DNA of 54,367 nt from Bacteroidales bacterium UBA3834 (GTDB lineage: Bacteria > Bacteroidota > Bacteroidia > Bacteroidales > P3): the NCBI GenBank assembly GCA_002392965.1, contig DGIA01000002.1, positions 1-54,367 of the forward strand. Reading direction: 5' to 3'. This document shows positions 7,681 to 15,927 of this stretch, piece by piece. Made by a program: the position numbers and the translations under genes. Under the pieces are notes generated by a model. It ran no database searches, was not told where the DNA came from, and worked only from the letters and a program-made list of their open reading frames with translations. How positions within the stretch are numbered: position 1 is the first letter of the stretch; each line of letters opens with the position of its first letter.

Positions 7681-9350
7681 GAAATCTTTGGAATTGCGTC
7701 AATCAGCGTCCGCGTATAGGCGGTCTGAGGATGATGGAAGAGGTCGTCGGGAGTGCCGCTCTCGACGACCTTTCCTTTTTGCATCACCATGATGCGGTCG
7801 GCCATGTAGTGGACGACGCTGAGGTCGTGGGTGATGAAAAGGTAGGTGAAGCGGTACTGCTCCTTGAGGTCGTTGAGAAGGTTGAGCACCTGTGCCTGGA
7901 CGCTGACGTCGAGGGCGGAGACGCTCTCGTCGCATACCACCAGCTCGGGCTGCAGGATGAGTGCGCGGGCGATGCAGACACGCTGGCGCTGGCCGCCGCT
8001 GAGCTCATGGGGATAGCGGTTGTACCAGTCGGGCTGGAGGCCGACCTGTTGCATGAGTTCTATGACACGCTCCTTGACGGTTGTCTTTTCAATTCTTCCC
8101 GCCGTGCGATGGACCCGCAAAGGTTCGCTTATCGCTTCGCCGATGGTGAGCCTCGGGTTGAGGGAAGAGTAGGGGTCCTGGAAGATGATCTGCAACTTGG
8201 GCCGCAGGGCGCGCATCTCGCTGCCGGAGAGGGTGTCCAAGGCACGGCCCCGATAGCTGACGCTGCCGTCGCTGTGGTCGATGAGACGTAGCAAAGCGCG
8301 GCCGAGGGTGGTCTTGCCGCAGCCACTCTCGCCCACCAGCCCCATGGTTTCGCCCTCCATGATGTCGAAGCTTGCACCATCGACGCCCTTCAGCGTCTGC
8401 AACGGACGGCCGAAGAGGTTCTTTTTCAGCGTATAGGTGACCGAGAGATTGCGGACCTCGATGAGAGGGGTGCGGGGTGTGGAAATCGGAGCGGAGGTGT
8501 CGGGTTGTTGTCCGTCCTCCTCTTTCCGGTCACCGCTGAGATATTCCTCCACGGTGGGCAGTCTGCGAGGGCGGCTGTCGAGAGGCGGACGGCAGGCCAG
8601 GAGGCCTTGTGTATAGGGTTCCTGCGGGGTGTGCAGTATTTTTTCGGCAGGTCCCTGCTCCATCGCTTTGCCGCGGTACATCACCAGGATGTCGTCGGCT
8701 ATCTGGCTGATGACGCCGAGGTCGTGGGTGATGAAGATGATGCTGGTGCCGTATTTGGATTGCAGGGATTTCAGGAGTTCGAGGATGGTTTTCTGGACCG
8801 TCACGTCGAGGGCGGTGGTGGGTTCGTCGGCAATGATGATGTCAGGGTGGTTGATGAGCGCCATGGCGATCATCACGCGCTGTTTCTGTCCGCCGCTGAG
8901 TTCATGGGGATAGCTGTCGAATATCTTTTCGGGGCGGGGTAGGAGCACCTCCTTGAAAAGATCGATGACTTTGGACTTCTCGGCCTTTCCCTCTCCATGG
9001 GCATTCATCATCTCCATCACCTGAGCACCGCATTTCTGCACGGGGTTGAGTGAGGTCATGGGCTCTTGGAAGATCATGCTGATGCGCTTGCCGCGAATGG
9101 AGCGGAATCCCTCTTCGTCGAGAGTGAGCAGCTCGGTGCCCTCCAGGAGCGCGCTACCGGTGACTTTGGCTTGCTTCGGAAGCAATCCCATGAGCGCCAA
9201 TGTGCTGACGCTCTTGCCGCTGCCGCTTTCGCCCACGATGCCGAGCGTGCGTCCGCGCTGCAGCGTATAGTTCAGCCCCTCCACCACGGTTCGTCCGCCG
9301 AAGGCGACGGAGAGGTTCTTTACTTCAAGTATGGTATTGTTCATATTCAC
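7677..9350 (-). CDS. Peptide-type ABC transporter, fused double ATPase (DppD-DppF-like)
   Basis: A 557-residue protein with two ABC ATPase domains. Domain 1 (about 1-260): Walker A GESGSGKS at 40-47, signature LSGGQKQRV, Walker B IIIADEPT, and switch ITHD. Domain 2 (about 295-557): Walker A GESGCGKT, signature LSGGQRQRV, and LVVCDESVSALD where the usual Glu after Asp is present. Each domain has the oligopeptide-family C-terminal tail (PYTQGLL; AYTRTLIDAIP). In the family such proteins energise import of di/oligopeptides or nickel. No permease or binding-protein gene is next to it, so the partners are elsewhere. The start could be Met1 or Met3. It converges on the DksA-like gene with a 4-base overlap. 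Confidence 0.93.
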   Translation of the reverse strand: MNMNNTILEVKNLSVAFGGRTVVEGLNYTLQRGRTLGIVGESGSGKSVSTLALMGLLPKQAKVTGSALLEGTELLTLDEEGFRSIRGKRISMIFQEPMTSLNPVQKCGAQVMEMMNAHGEGKAEKSKVIDLFKEVLLPRPEKIFDSYPHELSGGQKQRVMIAMALINHPDIIIADEPTTALDVTVQKTILELLKSLQSKYGTSIIFITHDLGVISQIADDILVMYRGKAMEQGPAEKILHTPQEPYTQGLLACRPPLDSRPRRLPTVEEYLSGDRKEEDGQQPDTSAPISTPRTPLIEVRNLSVTYTLKKNLFGRPLQTLKGVDGASFDIMEGETMGLVGESGCGKTTLGRALLRLIDHSDGSVSYRGRALDTLSGSEMRALRPKLQIIFQDPYSSLNPRLTIGEAISEPLRVHRTAGRIEKTTVKERVIELMQQVGLQPDWYNRYPHELSGGQRQRVCIARALILQPELVVCDESVSALDVSVQAQVLNLLNDLKEQYRFTYLFITHDLSVVHYMADRIMVMQKGKVVESGTPDDLFHHPQTAYTRTLIDAIPKIS

Positions 9351-9380
9351 ATGGTTATAACGTAGATCCTATTCCAAAAT

Positions 9381-9411
9381 TTTGTCAAATATAAAAAAAT
9401 GTGTATATTTG
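9381..9411 (+). promoter_or_regulatory. Promoter of the ornithine aminotransferase gene
   Basis: TTTG at 9381-9384 and TATATTTG at 9404-9411, separated by 19 bases, match the phylum -33/-7 promoter. The ATG is at 9458. Confidence 0.75.
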
Positions 9412-9457
9412 CACCGTCTTTCGAAAATAAATCAATCACAATAAAAATTATACAACT

Positions 9458-10678
9458 ATGACAAAATCAGAACAATTCATGGAGATGGAAGCCAAGTACG
9501 GCGCCCATAACTATCATCCGCTGCCCGTCGTGCTCGCCAAAGGCGAAGGCGCATTCGTGTGGGACTGCGAAGGTAAGAAGTACTACGACTTCCTCTCGGC
9601 CTATAGCGCTGTGAACCAGGGTCACTGCCACCCGAAGATTGTCAAGGCCATGTGCGACCAGGCCCATGAACTGACCCTCTCGAGCCGTGCGTTCTACAAC
9701 AACTGCCTCGGCGAGTGGGAGAAATATGTGACCGAGTATTTCGGCTATGACAAGGTGCTGCCCATGAACACCGGTGCCGAGGCCGACGAGACAGCGCTGA
9801 AGCTGGCCCGCCGCTGGGGTGTGGTGAAGAAAGGCATCCCCAACGACGAAGTGATGATTGTCTGCTGCGAAGGCAACTTCCACGGCCGCACCATCACCAT
9901 CATCACCATGAGCAACGACCCCGAGAGCTATGCCAACTACGGCCCCATGACTCCCGGCTTCCTGCGCATCCCCTACAACGATCCCGACGCCCTTGAGAAA
10001 TGCCTGGCCGAGCACGGCAAGAAGGTGGCCGGCTTCCTCGTGGAGCCCATCCAGGGCGAGGCCGGTGTGTATGTGCCGGACGAGGGTTACCTCAAGAAAT
10101 GCTATGATATCTGCAAGAAGTACAACGTGCTGTTCATGGCCGACGAGGTGCAGTGCGGTATCGCCCGTACCGGCAAGATGCTGGCCTGCGACCACGAAGG
10201 CGTGCGTCCCGACCTGCTCATCCTCGGCAAGGCCCTCGGTGGCGGCGTGATGCCCGTCAGCGCTGTTCTGGCCGACGACGACATTATGCTGAACATCAAG
10301 CCCGGTGAGCACGGCTCCACCTTCGGTGGCAACCCCATCGCCGCCAAGGTCTCCATCGCCGCCCTGCAGGTGATCAAGGAGGAGCACCTCATGGAGAACG
10401 CCGAGCGCCTCGGCAAGATCTTCCGCGAGGAGATGAGCAACTTCAAGAGCCCGATGATTGAGAAGGTGCGCGGCAAAGGTTTACTTAATGCCATCATCAT
10501 CAAGCCCCACAACGGAAAAGAGGCCTGGGATGTGTGCCTGAAGATGCGCGACCTCGGCGTCCTCGCCAAGCCGACCCACCAGCACATCATCCGCTTCGCT
10601 CCCCCGCTGGTCATCACCGAGGAGCAGCTGCGCGCCGCCATGGAGCTCATCAAGGAGGCTATCAAGAGTTTTGAATGA
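9458..10678 (+). CDS. rocD: Ornithine--oxo-acid aminotransferase
   Basis: A 406-residue class III aminotransferase. It transfers the delta-amino group of ornithine to 2-oxoglutarate, giving glutamate semialdehyde and glutamate (arginine breakdown or proline synthesis). Family signs: AKYGAHNYHPLPVVL near the start, NTGAEADETALKLAR (PLP phosphate binding), EPIQGEAGVYVP, and FMADEVQCGIARTGK before the Schiff-base lysine K258 in LILGKALGGG. These motifs fit the ornithine rather than the acetylornithine branch. Full length for the family. It has its own promoter. An arginine deiminase gene lies ~20 kb away, so both could feed from arginine, with the ornithine carbamoyltransferase step not in view. 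Confidence 0.93.
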   Translation: MTKSEQFMEMEAKYGAHNYHPLPVVLAKGEGAFVWDCEGKKYYDFLSAYSAVNQGHCHPKIVKAMCDQAHELTLSSRAFYNNCLGEWEKYVTEYFGYDKVLPMNTGAEADETALKLARRWGVVKKGIPNDEVMIVCCEGNFHGRTITIITMSNDPESYANYGPMTPGFLRIPYNDPDALEKCLAEHGKKVAGFLVEPIQGEAGVYVPDEGYLKKCYDICKKYNVLFMADEVQCGIARTGKMLACDHEGVRPDLLILGKALGGGVMPVSAVLADDDIMLNIKPGEHGSTFGGNPIAAKVSIAALQVIKEEHLMENAERLGKIFREEMSNFKSPMIEKVRGKGLLNAIIIKPHNGKEAWDVCLKMRDLGVLAKPTHQHIIRFAPPLVITEEQLRAAMELIKEAIKSFE

Positions 10679-10681
10679 ATT

Positions 10682-10715
10682 TAAGTAGGTAAGTAGTTAA
10701 GACAATAGCGGAATT
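10682..10715. repeat. Dispersed repeat fragment (AAGTAGGT / GACAATAGC core)
   Basis: TAAGTAGGTAAGTAGTTAAG followed by ACAATAGCGG matches the arm and core of the composite element at 5461-5760. It is a half-copy in the gap after rocD, and shows the element is dispersed. Confidence 0.7.
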
Positions 10716-10773
10716 ACGCGTTCGACTTGACTACTTGCCTTTGCCGGTTCACCATATCAATAATAATATCATT

Positions 10774-11394
10774 ATGGAAGAATCTTTCAATTCCAATGCT
10801 GCAATGAGCGAGATGCCGCGCAATAAAGAGATTCGCCGTGCGGCCCGTTATGCCCTGAAAGGCCATTGGACCCAGGCCGTGCTGGCCACGTTGGTGTTCA
10901 CCCTTGTCACCGGCGCCGCAGGATCCATTCCCCTTGTCGGTCTGCTGGTGGTTTGCCCGTTAGAGTTCGGATTCATGCTCTGCTTCCTGCGCCTGGTGCG
11001 CGGCGAGGACAGCGACGAGATGGTGGGCGACCAGTTCAACGTCTTTAGTAATTATGGCCGCGTCCTCGGAACGTCGTTGCTGGTGCTTCTCTATACCTTG
11101 CTGTGGACCATGTTGTTTATCATCCCCGGCATCGTGAAGAGCTACGCCTATGCCATGACGCCCTACGTGATGAACGACCGTCCCGACCTGGATGCCGACG
11201 ACTGCATCCACGAGAGCCGCATGATGATGAAGGGCTACAAGTGGAAACTCTTCTGCATGGACCTGAGCTTCATCGGCTGGGCGATACTCTGCATCTTCAC
11301 GCTGGGTATCGGCCTCCTCTGGCTACAGCCTTATATCGAGGCGTCTCACGCCAAGTTCTACGAGGAGTTGAAAGCCCGCAAGGCACAGGCCTAA
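10774..11394 (+). CDS. DUF975-family membrane protein
   Basis: A 206-residue protein starting at ATG 10774; the upstream in-frame TTG at 10735 would lie in the intergenic repeat. A short soluble lead (NKEIRRAARYALKGHW) is followed by about five hydrophobic segments: AVLATLVFTLVTGAAG, LVGLLVVCPLEFGFML, a strongly hydrophobic VLGTSLLVLLYTLLWTMLFI, and FIGWAILCIFTLGIGLLWL. The pattern ALKG.W plus FIIPGIVKSYAYAMTPYVM and YKWKLF is that of DUF975, an uncharacterised integral inner-membrane family. The stop overlaps the convergent M23 gene by four bases (CTAA). Confidence 0.85.
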   Translation: MEESFNSNAAMSEMPRNKEIRRAARYALKGHWTQAVLATLVFTLVTGAAGSIPLVGLLVVCPLEFGFMLCFLRLVRGEDSDEMVGDQFNVFSNYGRVLGTSLLVLLYTLLWTMLFIIPGIVKSYAYAMTPYVMNDRPDLDADDCIHESRMMMKGYKWKLFCMDLSFIGWAILCIFTLGIGLLWLQPYIEASHAKFYEELKARKAQA

Positions 11395-13058
11395 CGGGTG
11401 ATAGTGAATGTTCTGCGCGTCGAGTTGCCGCTGCCGTCGGTGACCTCGACGCGCAGTTCGTTTTTCCCCGTACGGAGCTTTCCGCGGGTTTCTATGAACA
11501 GGGTGGCGGTCTTTCCGTCGTATTCTGCCAATATCCAGCTGCCGTTGAGGTGGCAGCTGTAGGTTTCCACGCCTGCCAGATTGTCGCCGATGCGCACTTT
11601 CAGCATGGTGACTTTAAGAGGTTTCCCTTCGCTGAAGTTGACCGGCCGCACGGAGGGCGCTGTGGTGTCGGCCATGAGGGTGAACTGCCCCCAGTCGCGC
11701 ACCGAGGCGGTGTGCCACTCCCCCATGTGTTTCGTTTTGTAGGCACTGACTTTTGCGCCGTTGACCAAGGCGATTACCGTCTTGTCAATGGGTACGCCGG
11801 GCAGTGAACCCTTGATGCTCAGCGAGTAGCTCTGATGAGGCGGAATCTGGTTTAACGAAGGGTTGATGGTCACCATTTTGGCTGAACAATCGGCTGTAAG
11901 GTAGTCGTCGGCATAGAGTGTGTGTGGTTTTATCTGAAATCTGGCGGAGGAAAGTTGAAGGTTGAACGGTTGGTTGTATTTGACGGCTTGTCCGGATGCG
12001 GATATGGGGTGTGGTGTTCCCACTGCGGTGCCGACATTCACTGTCAGCGTACGCTCGCTGAAACGGCCTTTGATGTCGAAAACTTTGATGCCGATGTGGT
12101 GGGTTGAGCCCGGACGCAGGCGGAAGATGCCGTCGCCCATGCGAACGGGAATCCATGGCCCTTCGGCCCCAGGAAGGGCGCGGGTGAGCAGATAGGCCTG
12201 ACGTGTGCGGGCGAAGAGGGGATAGTCTATCAGTGCGTTGACCATGCGGCTGCTGTCTATGGGGACGGCGTCGGTGGTGTAGAGGAAGAAGAGGGTGCCG
12301 TCGAGATACACCTCTATGTGATCCGTTCCGTTCTTGGCCGTCGAACCCTCGGCGGCGTCGGTGGCGTAGATGCCCAGATGGAAAGGCCCGTTGACATTAA
12401 GTGTGTTGTCCTTGCCTACATCAAACGGCTCCCCGTTTTCGGGATAGACGCGCAGGCCGCGTATGACGGGGTTGATATTGTCGGTGTAGGGCAGGCCGAA
12501 GAGCAGTGGGTTGATGGTGGTGGCATGGGTGTGGAGGTCGTTGGCGCCGCCTTGTCGGATTTCGAAATGCAGATGCGGACCGCCGCTGCCGCCGGTATTG
12601 CCGCTATAGGCAACCAGCTGCCCTTTCTTGACCGGGAGCTCGTCGGGCGCGAAGAGTTTGTTGATGCTGTAGCTTTGTTGGGCATACTGCTCCTTCAGCA
12701 CAGCCTTGCCGATGGCTCCGGCATAGCTGTTGAGGTGCATATAGACGGTGGTGTATCCGTTGGGATGCTTGATATATAATATCTTTCCACCGCCCCAGGG
12801 GGAGACGCTCACCTTGGCCACATAGCCGTCGGCGGCTGCATAGACCGGCTGGTCCACCGCACCGCCGGTGCGTAGGTCGAGACCCGAATGGAAGTGTCCC
12901 GAGCGGAATTCGGCAAAGGTGGCCGAGAGCCCGATGTCGTGATTCATCGGATTGCGGAAGTAGCCTTGGGGGAGAGGCTGCGCCACTAAGTTGAAAGTTG
13001 AAAGTTGAACGTTGAAAATTATGCTGGCGCAGACCAGCAGTATGATGCGGTGTTTCAT
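11391..13058 (-). CDS. M23-family peptidoglycan endopeptidase, secreted
   Basis: A 555-residue exported protein. The M23 (LytM) domain spans about residues 35-190, with zinc ligands H57 and D61 (HSGLD) and HLH at 162-164 (GGPHLHFEIR). This family cleaves peptide cross-links of peptidoglycan in the periplasm. The remaining ~360 residues are beta-rich with no domain I can name. The signal peptide region (residues 15-24, FNVQLSTFNL) is encoded by a run of 7-base AGTTGAA repeats (12988-13018), so part of the signal sequence seems built from an intergenic-type repeat. The start overlaps the upstream fucosidase stop by ATGA, implying coupled translation. Confidence 0.9.
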   Translation of the reverse strand: MKHRIILLVCASIIFNVQLSTFNLVAQPLPQGYFRNPMNHDIGLSATFAEFRSGHFHSGLDLRTGGAVDQPVYAAADGYVAKVSVSPWGGGKILYIKHPNGYTTVYMHLNSYAGAIGKAVLKEQYAQQSYSINKLFAPDELPVKKGQLVAYSGNTGGSGGPHLHFEIRQGGANDLHTHATTINPLLFGLPYTDNINPVIRGLRVYPENGEPFDVGKDNTLNVNGPFHLGIYATDAAEGSTAKNGTDHIEVYLDGTLFFLYTTDAVPIDSSRMVNALIDYPLFARTRQAYLLTRALPGAEGPWIPVRMGDGIFRLRPGSTHHIGIKVFDIKGRFSERTLTVNVGTAVGTPHPISASGQAVKYNQPFNLQLSSARFQIKPHTLYADDYLTADCSAKMVTINPSLNQIPPHQSYSLSIKGSLPGVPIDKTVIALVNGAKVSAYKTKHMGEWHTASVRDWGQFTLMADTTAPSVRPVNFSEGKPLKVTMLKVRIGDNLAGVETYSCHLNGSWILAEYDGKTATLFIETRGKLRTGKNELRVEVTDGSGNSTRRTFTITR

Positions 13059-14455
13059 TGTGCTTGTGTGTTATAGAGTGCTATGCGGTTGATGACGGGT
13101 GGGGCCTCGCCCTGGAAGTGAAGGACTATTTTCTTGGCGCTCCAATGTCGTGGATTGTCGTTGCAGCGTATTATCCGCTTGTAGCCTACGGTGGTGCAGA
13201 GAGGGTTGTCGATGTTGGTATATGGATACAGGTCGTCGTAGGCTTGGGTCCAGAGTTGGACACTTGTTACCCTTTGCCCGAGCGGTATATATTCCTGAAT
13301 GACAATGATGTCAAAGTCGGTGACCGAGTCCATCTCGATGCTTATCCAAGGGTCTTTTGAGAGGGCCGCCCAGTAGGTGTGGTAGGCGGTGTCGAGCACA
13401 TTTTGGGCGCTGTGGCCGAACCGGTGCCAAGCATGGGCTTTGGCCCCTTGTGCCAAGTCGGTGGCGAAGATGCGGTCGCGTTCCTGCCGGAAGGCCACGA
13501 GGACGGCGCTGTCCTCGGCGGGTATGCGGCCGCGGGTGTCGGGCGGCACGTTGAGCAGCAGCAGGCCGTTGCGCCCCACACTGCTGTAGTAAATCTCCAT
13601 CAGCTCTTCGACCGTCTTGGGATGTTCATCGGGATGCCAGAACCAGCCGGGGCGGATGCTCACATCCACCTCGGCGGGAATCCAGCGGGTTCCATTCTGG
13701 TGACCTGTCTCTAGCTCGGAGGGGTTGGGCTTGTTCTCGGAAGGAGTGGCACCCTCGGTGGTGAGAGTGCTCCAGTTGGTTTCTCCGGCATGGCCTTCCT
13801 CGTTGCCCACCCAACGGCAGCCGGGTCCTATGTCGCTGAAAATAATAGCTTGCGGATTAAGGTCGTGCATGGTCTGCATGAAGCGAGGCCAATCGTAGTG
13901 TTGCTTTTTGCCGTTGGGGCCCTCGCCGCAAGCGCCGTCGAACCATTGCTCGAAGAAGGATCCGTAGTTGTTATGCACCTCTTTCAGAGTGTTGACAAAT
14001 ACGTCGTTGTAGGCATCGGTGCCGTAGGTTGGGTGGTTGCGATCCCAAGGCGAGATGTAAACACCGGGTTTTACTCCGTGCTCGCGGCAGGCATCGACAA
14101 AGGCTTGCACTACATCAAGGGTGTCAGAAACCGTATGGGAGCTTTGTTTGCTGGGCCACAGGCAGAAGCCGTCGTGATGCTTGGCGGTGAGGATGATGCC
14201 GCCCATGCCTGCCTGCGTGGCCACATCGACCCACTGGCGGCAGTCCAAGGCCGTGGGTGCAAAGAGATCCCCGGCCTCCTGCCCGCTGCCCCATTCGGCT
14301 CCGGAGAAGGTGTTGGGGCCGAAGTGGCAGAACATGTTGATTTCCATACGTTGCCAGGCCAGTTGGGCCTCCGTCGGCACAGGGCCGTAGGGCTCCGGCG
14401 TTGTGCAGGCCGCCAGCATGAGCGTCGCAGTGGTGATTATGAGGGATTTCTTCAT
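13055..14455 (-). CDS. Alpha-L-fucosidase (GH29) lipoprotein
   Basis: A 466-residue lipoprotein. I choose ATG 14455 because it gives the signal MKKSLIITTATLMLAAC (Cys17 lipidated) and lies 26 bases after a good -7 box; the longer frame to 14518 would run through the promoter. GH29 hallmarks: MFCHFGPNTF, GIILTAKHHDGFCLWPS (88-102), GVYISPWDRN, and EQWFDG with D173 as the probable nucleophile. GH29 enzymes release terminal fucose from glycans, in line with host- or plant-glycan foraging at the outer membrane or periplasm. The C-terminal portion (about 345-466) looks like the usual beta-sandwich domain. The gene is coupled to the M23 gene. Confidence 0.92.
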   Translation of the reverse strand: MKKSLIITTATLMLAACTTPEPYGPVPTEAQLAWQRMEINMFCHFGPNTFSGAEWGSGQEAGDLFAPTALDCRQWVDVATQAGMGGIILTAKHHDGFCLWPSKQSSHTVSDTLDVVQAFVDACREHGVKPGVYISPWDRNHPTYGTDAYNDVFVNTLKEVHNNYGSFFEQWFDGACGEGPNGKKQHYDWPRFMQTMHDLNPQAIIFSDIGPGCRWVGNEEGHAGETNWSTLTTEGATPSENKPNPSELETGHQNGTRWIPAEVDVSIRPGWFWHPDEHPKTVEELMEIYYSSVGRNGLLLLNVPPDTRGRIPAEDSAVLVAFRQERDRIFATDLAQGAKAHAWHRFGHSAQNVLDTAYHTYWAALSKDPWISIEMDSVTDFDIIVIQEYIPLGQRVTSVQLWTQAYDDLYPYTNIDNPLCTTVGYKRIIRCNDNPRHWSAKKIVLHFQGEAPPVINRIALYNTQAQ

Positions 14456-14480
14456 GGTGCAATGAGGCACTTCCAGGGTG

Positions 14481-14488
14481 CAAAGATA
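14481..14488 (-). promoter_or_regulatory. Promoter -7 box of the fucosidase gene (minus strand)
   Basis: On the minus strand TATCTTTG followed by CAC lies 26 bases before the ATG at 14455. It supports the shorter start for the fucosidase. Confidence 0.7.
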
Positions 14489-14515
14489 CAACTTTTTTAT
14501 AAACTGCATAGGCAT

Positions 14516-14601
14516 CAACTCCGTCTCAACTCCGTTTCACCTCCGTCTCACCTCCGTCTCAACTCCGTCTTTCGTCGGAGGTGGGACGGAGAGGAGGTGG
14601 A
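14516..14601. repeat. Five 11-bp units plus inverted copy, forming a long hairpin
   Basis: Units CAACTCCGTCT / CAACTCCGTTT / CACCTCCGTCT / CACCTCCGTCT / CAACTCCGTCT run from 14516 to 14570. Then CGGAGGTGGGACGGAG (14576-14591) is the near-perfect inverse complement of two units, with one wobble. It lies between divergent genes. Confidence 0.85.
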
Positions 14602-14837
14602 AGAGAGATGGCGAGGGTAGGGGGGCATCAGGGCGTGATGCGGGTGGAAATGCGAAGTCCACATGGGGCCAAAAACGCTGAAAAACGGCATCTGGAATGG
14701 ATTTTTGCGAGGTTGTGTCGGCCTGTCGTTAAAAATTTATAATATTGGAAATCTGTCTGTTCTGAATTATTTTTGAGAAAATATATTCTATTTCAAAAAA
14801 AAATCGTAATATTGCGTTTTGATAATTGGCCAATAAT
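14602..14837. other. AT-rich leader before porP
   Basis: No gene is visible. Near the right end TAATATTG at 14807-14814 is a weak match to TAnnTTTG and could be the -7 box for the next gene. ATTGGCCAAT palindrome at 14825-14834 sits next to the start. Confidence 0.4.
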
Positions 14838-15854
14838 ATGTTAAAAATACGACTGAAAAAGGGACTGAAGGGGGTGCTGACAGGCGCCTTGCTGATGGTT
14901 TCGGCAGCTGCTGGAGCACAGGATATCGGATTTTCGCAGTTCTATGCCAATCCGCTCTATCTCAATCCCGGTTTTGCCGGTTCGGCGGTGGCCCCGCGCA
15001 TCTCGCTTGCCTATCGAGCCCAATGGCCCGGCTTGGTGAGTGCTTTTACTACTGTTTCTGTATCCTACGACCAGTATGTCAATGATCTGCATGGTGGCAT
15101 CGGTGCCATCGTGATGACAGACCGTCAAGGCGACCACGGCATTCTCTCAACCTCCATGGTGGGATTGATGTATGCATTCCGCTTCCAATTGTCGCGTGAG
15201 ATCTTCGTCAGTGCGGGCTTGCAGGCCTCGCTGGTGAACAACTCGTTGAACTGGGATCTGAACAATCTTCGTTTCCCCGACCAGATAGACAACGAGTTGG
15301 GCTTCACCTACGGCACCGGTGCCCAGGCGCCCTCGAGCAAGAGCAATCTGAACCCCGATTTCAACGCGGGTGTGCTGGTGAGCGGCAACAAGTGGTACGC
15401 CGGTGTCGCCGCTGCGCACCTGACGCAGCCCAACCAGGCCTTCTATTCGGAGGATCGTGTGCCGATGAAGTTCACTGTGCACGGCGGAGCCTTCTTCAAT
15501 GTCGCTGAGGAGCAGCGCCGCCAGTCGTCCCTCGGCCTCGGCACCCCGGTGATCTCCCCCAATCTGGTCTATCAGTATCAGGGTGGTTTCCATTATTTCC
15601 ACTATGGTCTCTACCTTGACTGGATGCCCTTCCTGGTGGGTGTGTGGTTCCGCAATGGTATCGAGAACGCCGATGCATTCATCTTCCAGGTGGGTGTGCA
15701 GCAGGACTACTTCAAGGTGGGCTACAGCTATGACGTGACGGTGTCGAAGCTGGCCAACAGCACCGCCGGCGCCCATGAGGTGACGGTGGGATTCATGCTT
15801 CCTGTGCCGGAACACAAGAAGAAGGTGAAGGCCATCCGTTGCCCGTCCTTCTGA
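14838..15854 (+). CDS. PorP/SprF-family T9SS outer-membrane protein
   Basis: A 338-residue protein. I place the start at ATG 14838 rather than TTG 14826. The signal peptide (LTGALLMVSAAAGAQ) is followed by DIGFSQFYANPLYLNPGFAGS, the signature opening of PorP/SprF proteins. The rest is a 14-strand-like beta-barrel with NPDFNAGVLVSGNKWYAGVAAAHLTQPNQ and the final YSYDVTVSKL...HEVTVGF. Family members associate with the GldK/PorK ring of the T9SS in the outer membrane. The next gene encodes the GldJ-type lipoprotein, so the pair probably works at the same machine. Which of the several PorP/SprF paralogues this is cannot be said. Confidence 0.9.
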   Translation: MLKIRLKKGLKGVLTGALLMVSAAAGAQDIGFSQFYANPLYLNPGFAGSAVAPRISLAYRAQWPGLVSAFTTVSVSYDQYVNDLHGGIGAIVMTDRQGDHGILSTSMVGLMYAFRFQLSREIFVSAGLQASLVNNSLNWDLNNLRFPDQIDNELGFTYGTGAQAPSSKSNLNPDFNAGVLVSGNKWYAGVAAAHLTQPNQAFYSEDRVPMKFTVHGGAFFNVAEEQRRQSSLGLGTPVISPNLVYQYQGGFHYFHYGLYLDWMPFLVGVWFRNGIENADAFIFQVGVQQDYFKVGYSYDVTVSKLANSTAGAHEVTVGFMLPVPEHKKKVKAIRCPSF

Positions 15855-15927
15855 AGATAGAAAATGAAACAAAAAACGTAAAGTTGCGTTATATATAAAT
15901 TAGGAATAACAAAAGAGAAAACATACT

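Noticed and set aside
7041..8291. 416-codon open frame on the plus strand over dksA-like and ABC genes
   Set aside because: It crosses two recognised genes in a wrong phase and has low-complexity translation.
14456..14518. Longer N terminus for the fucosidase
   Set aside because: It would cover the TATCTTTG promoter and hide the lipoprotein signal.
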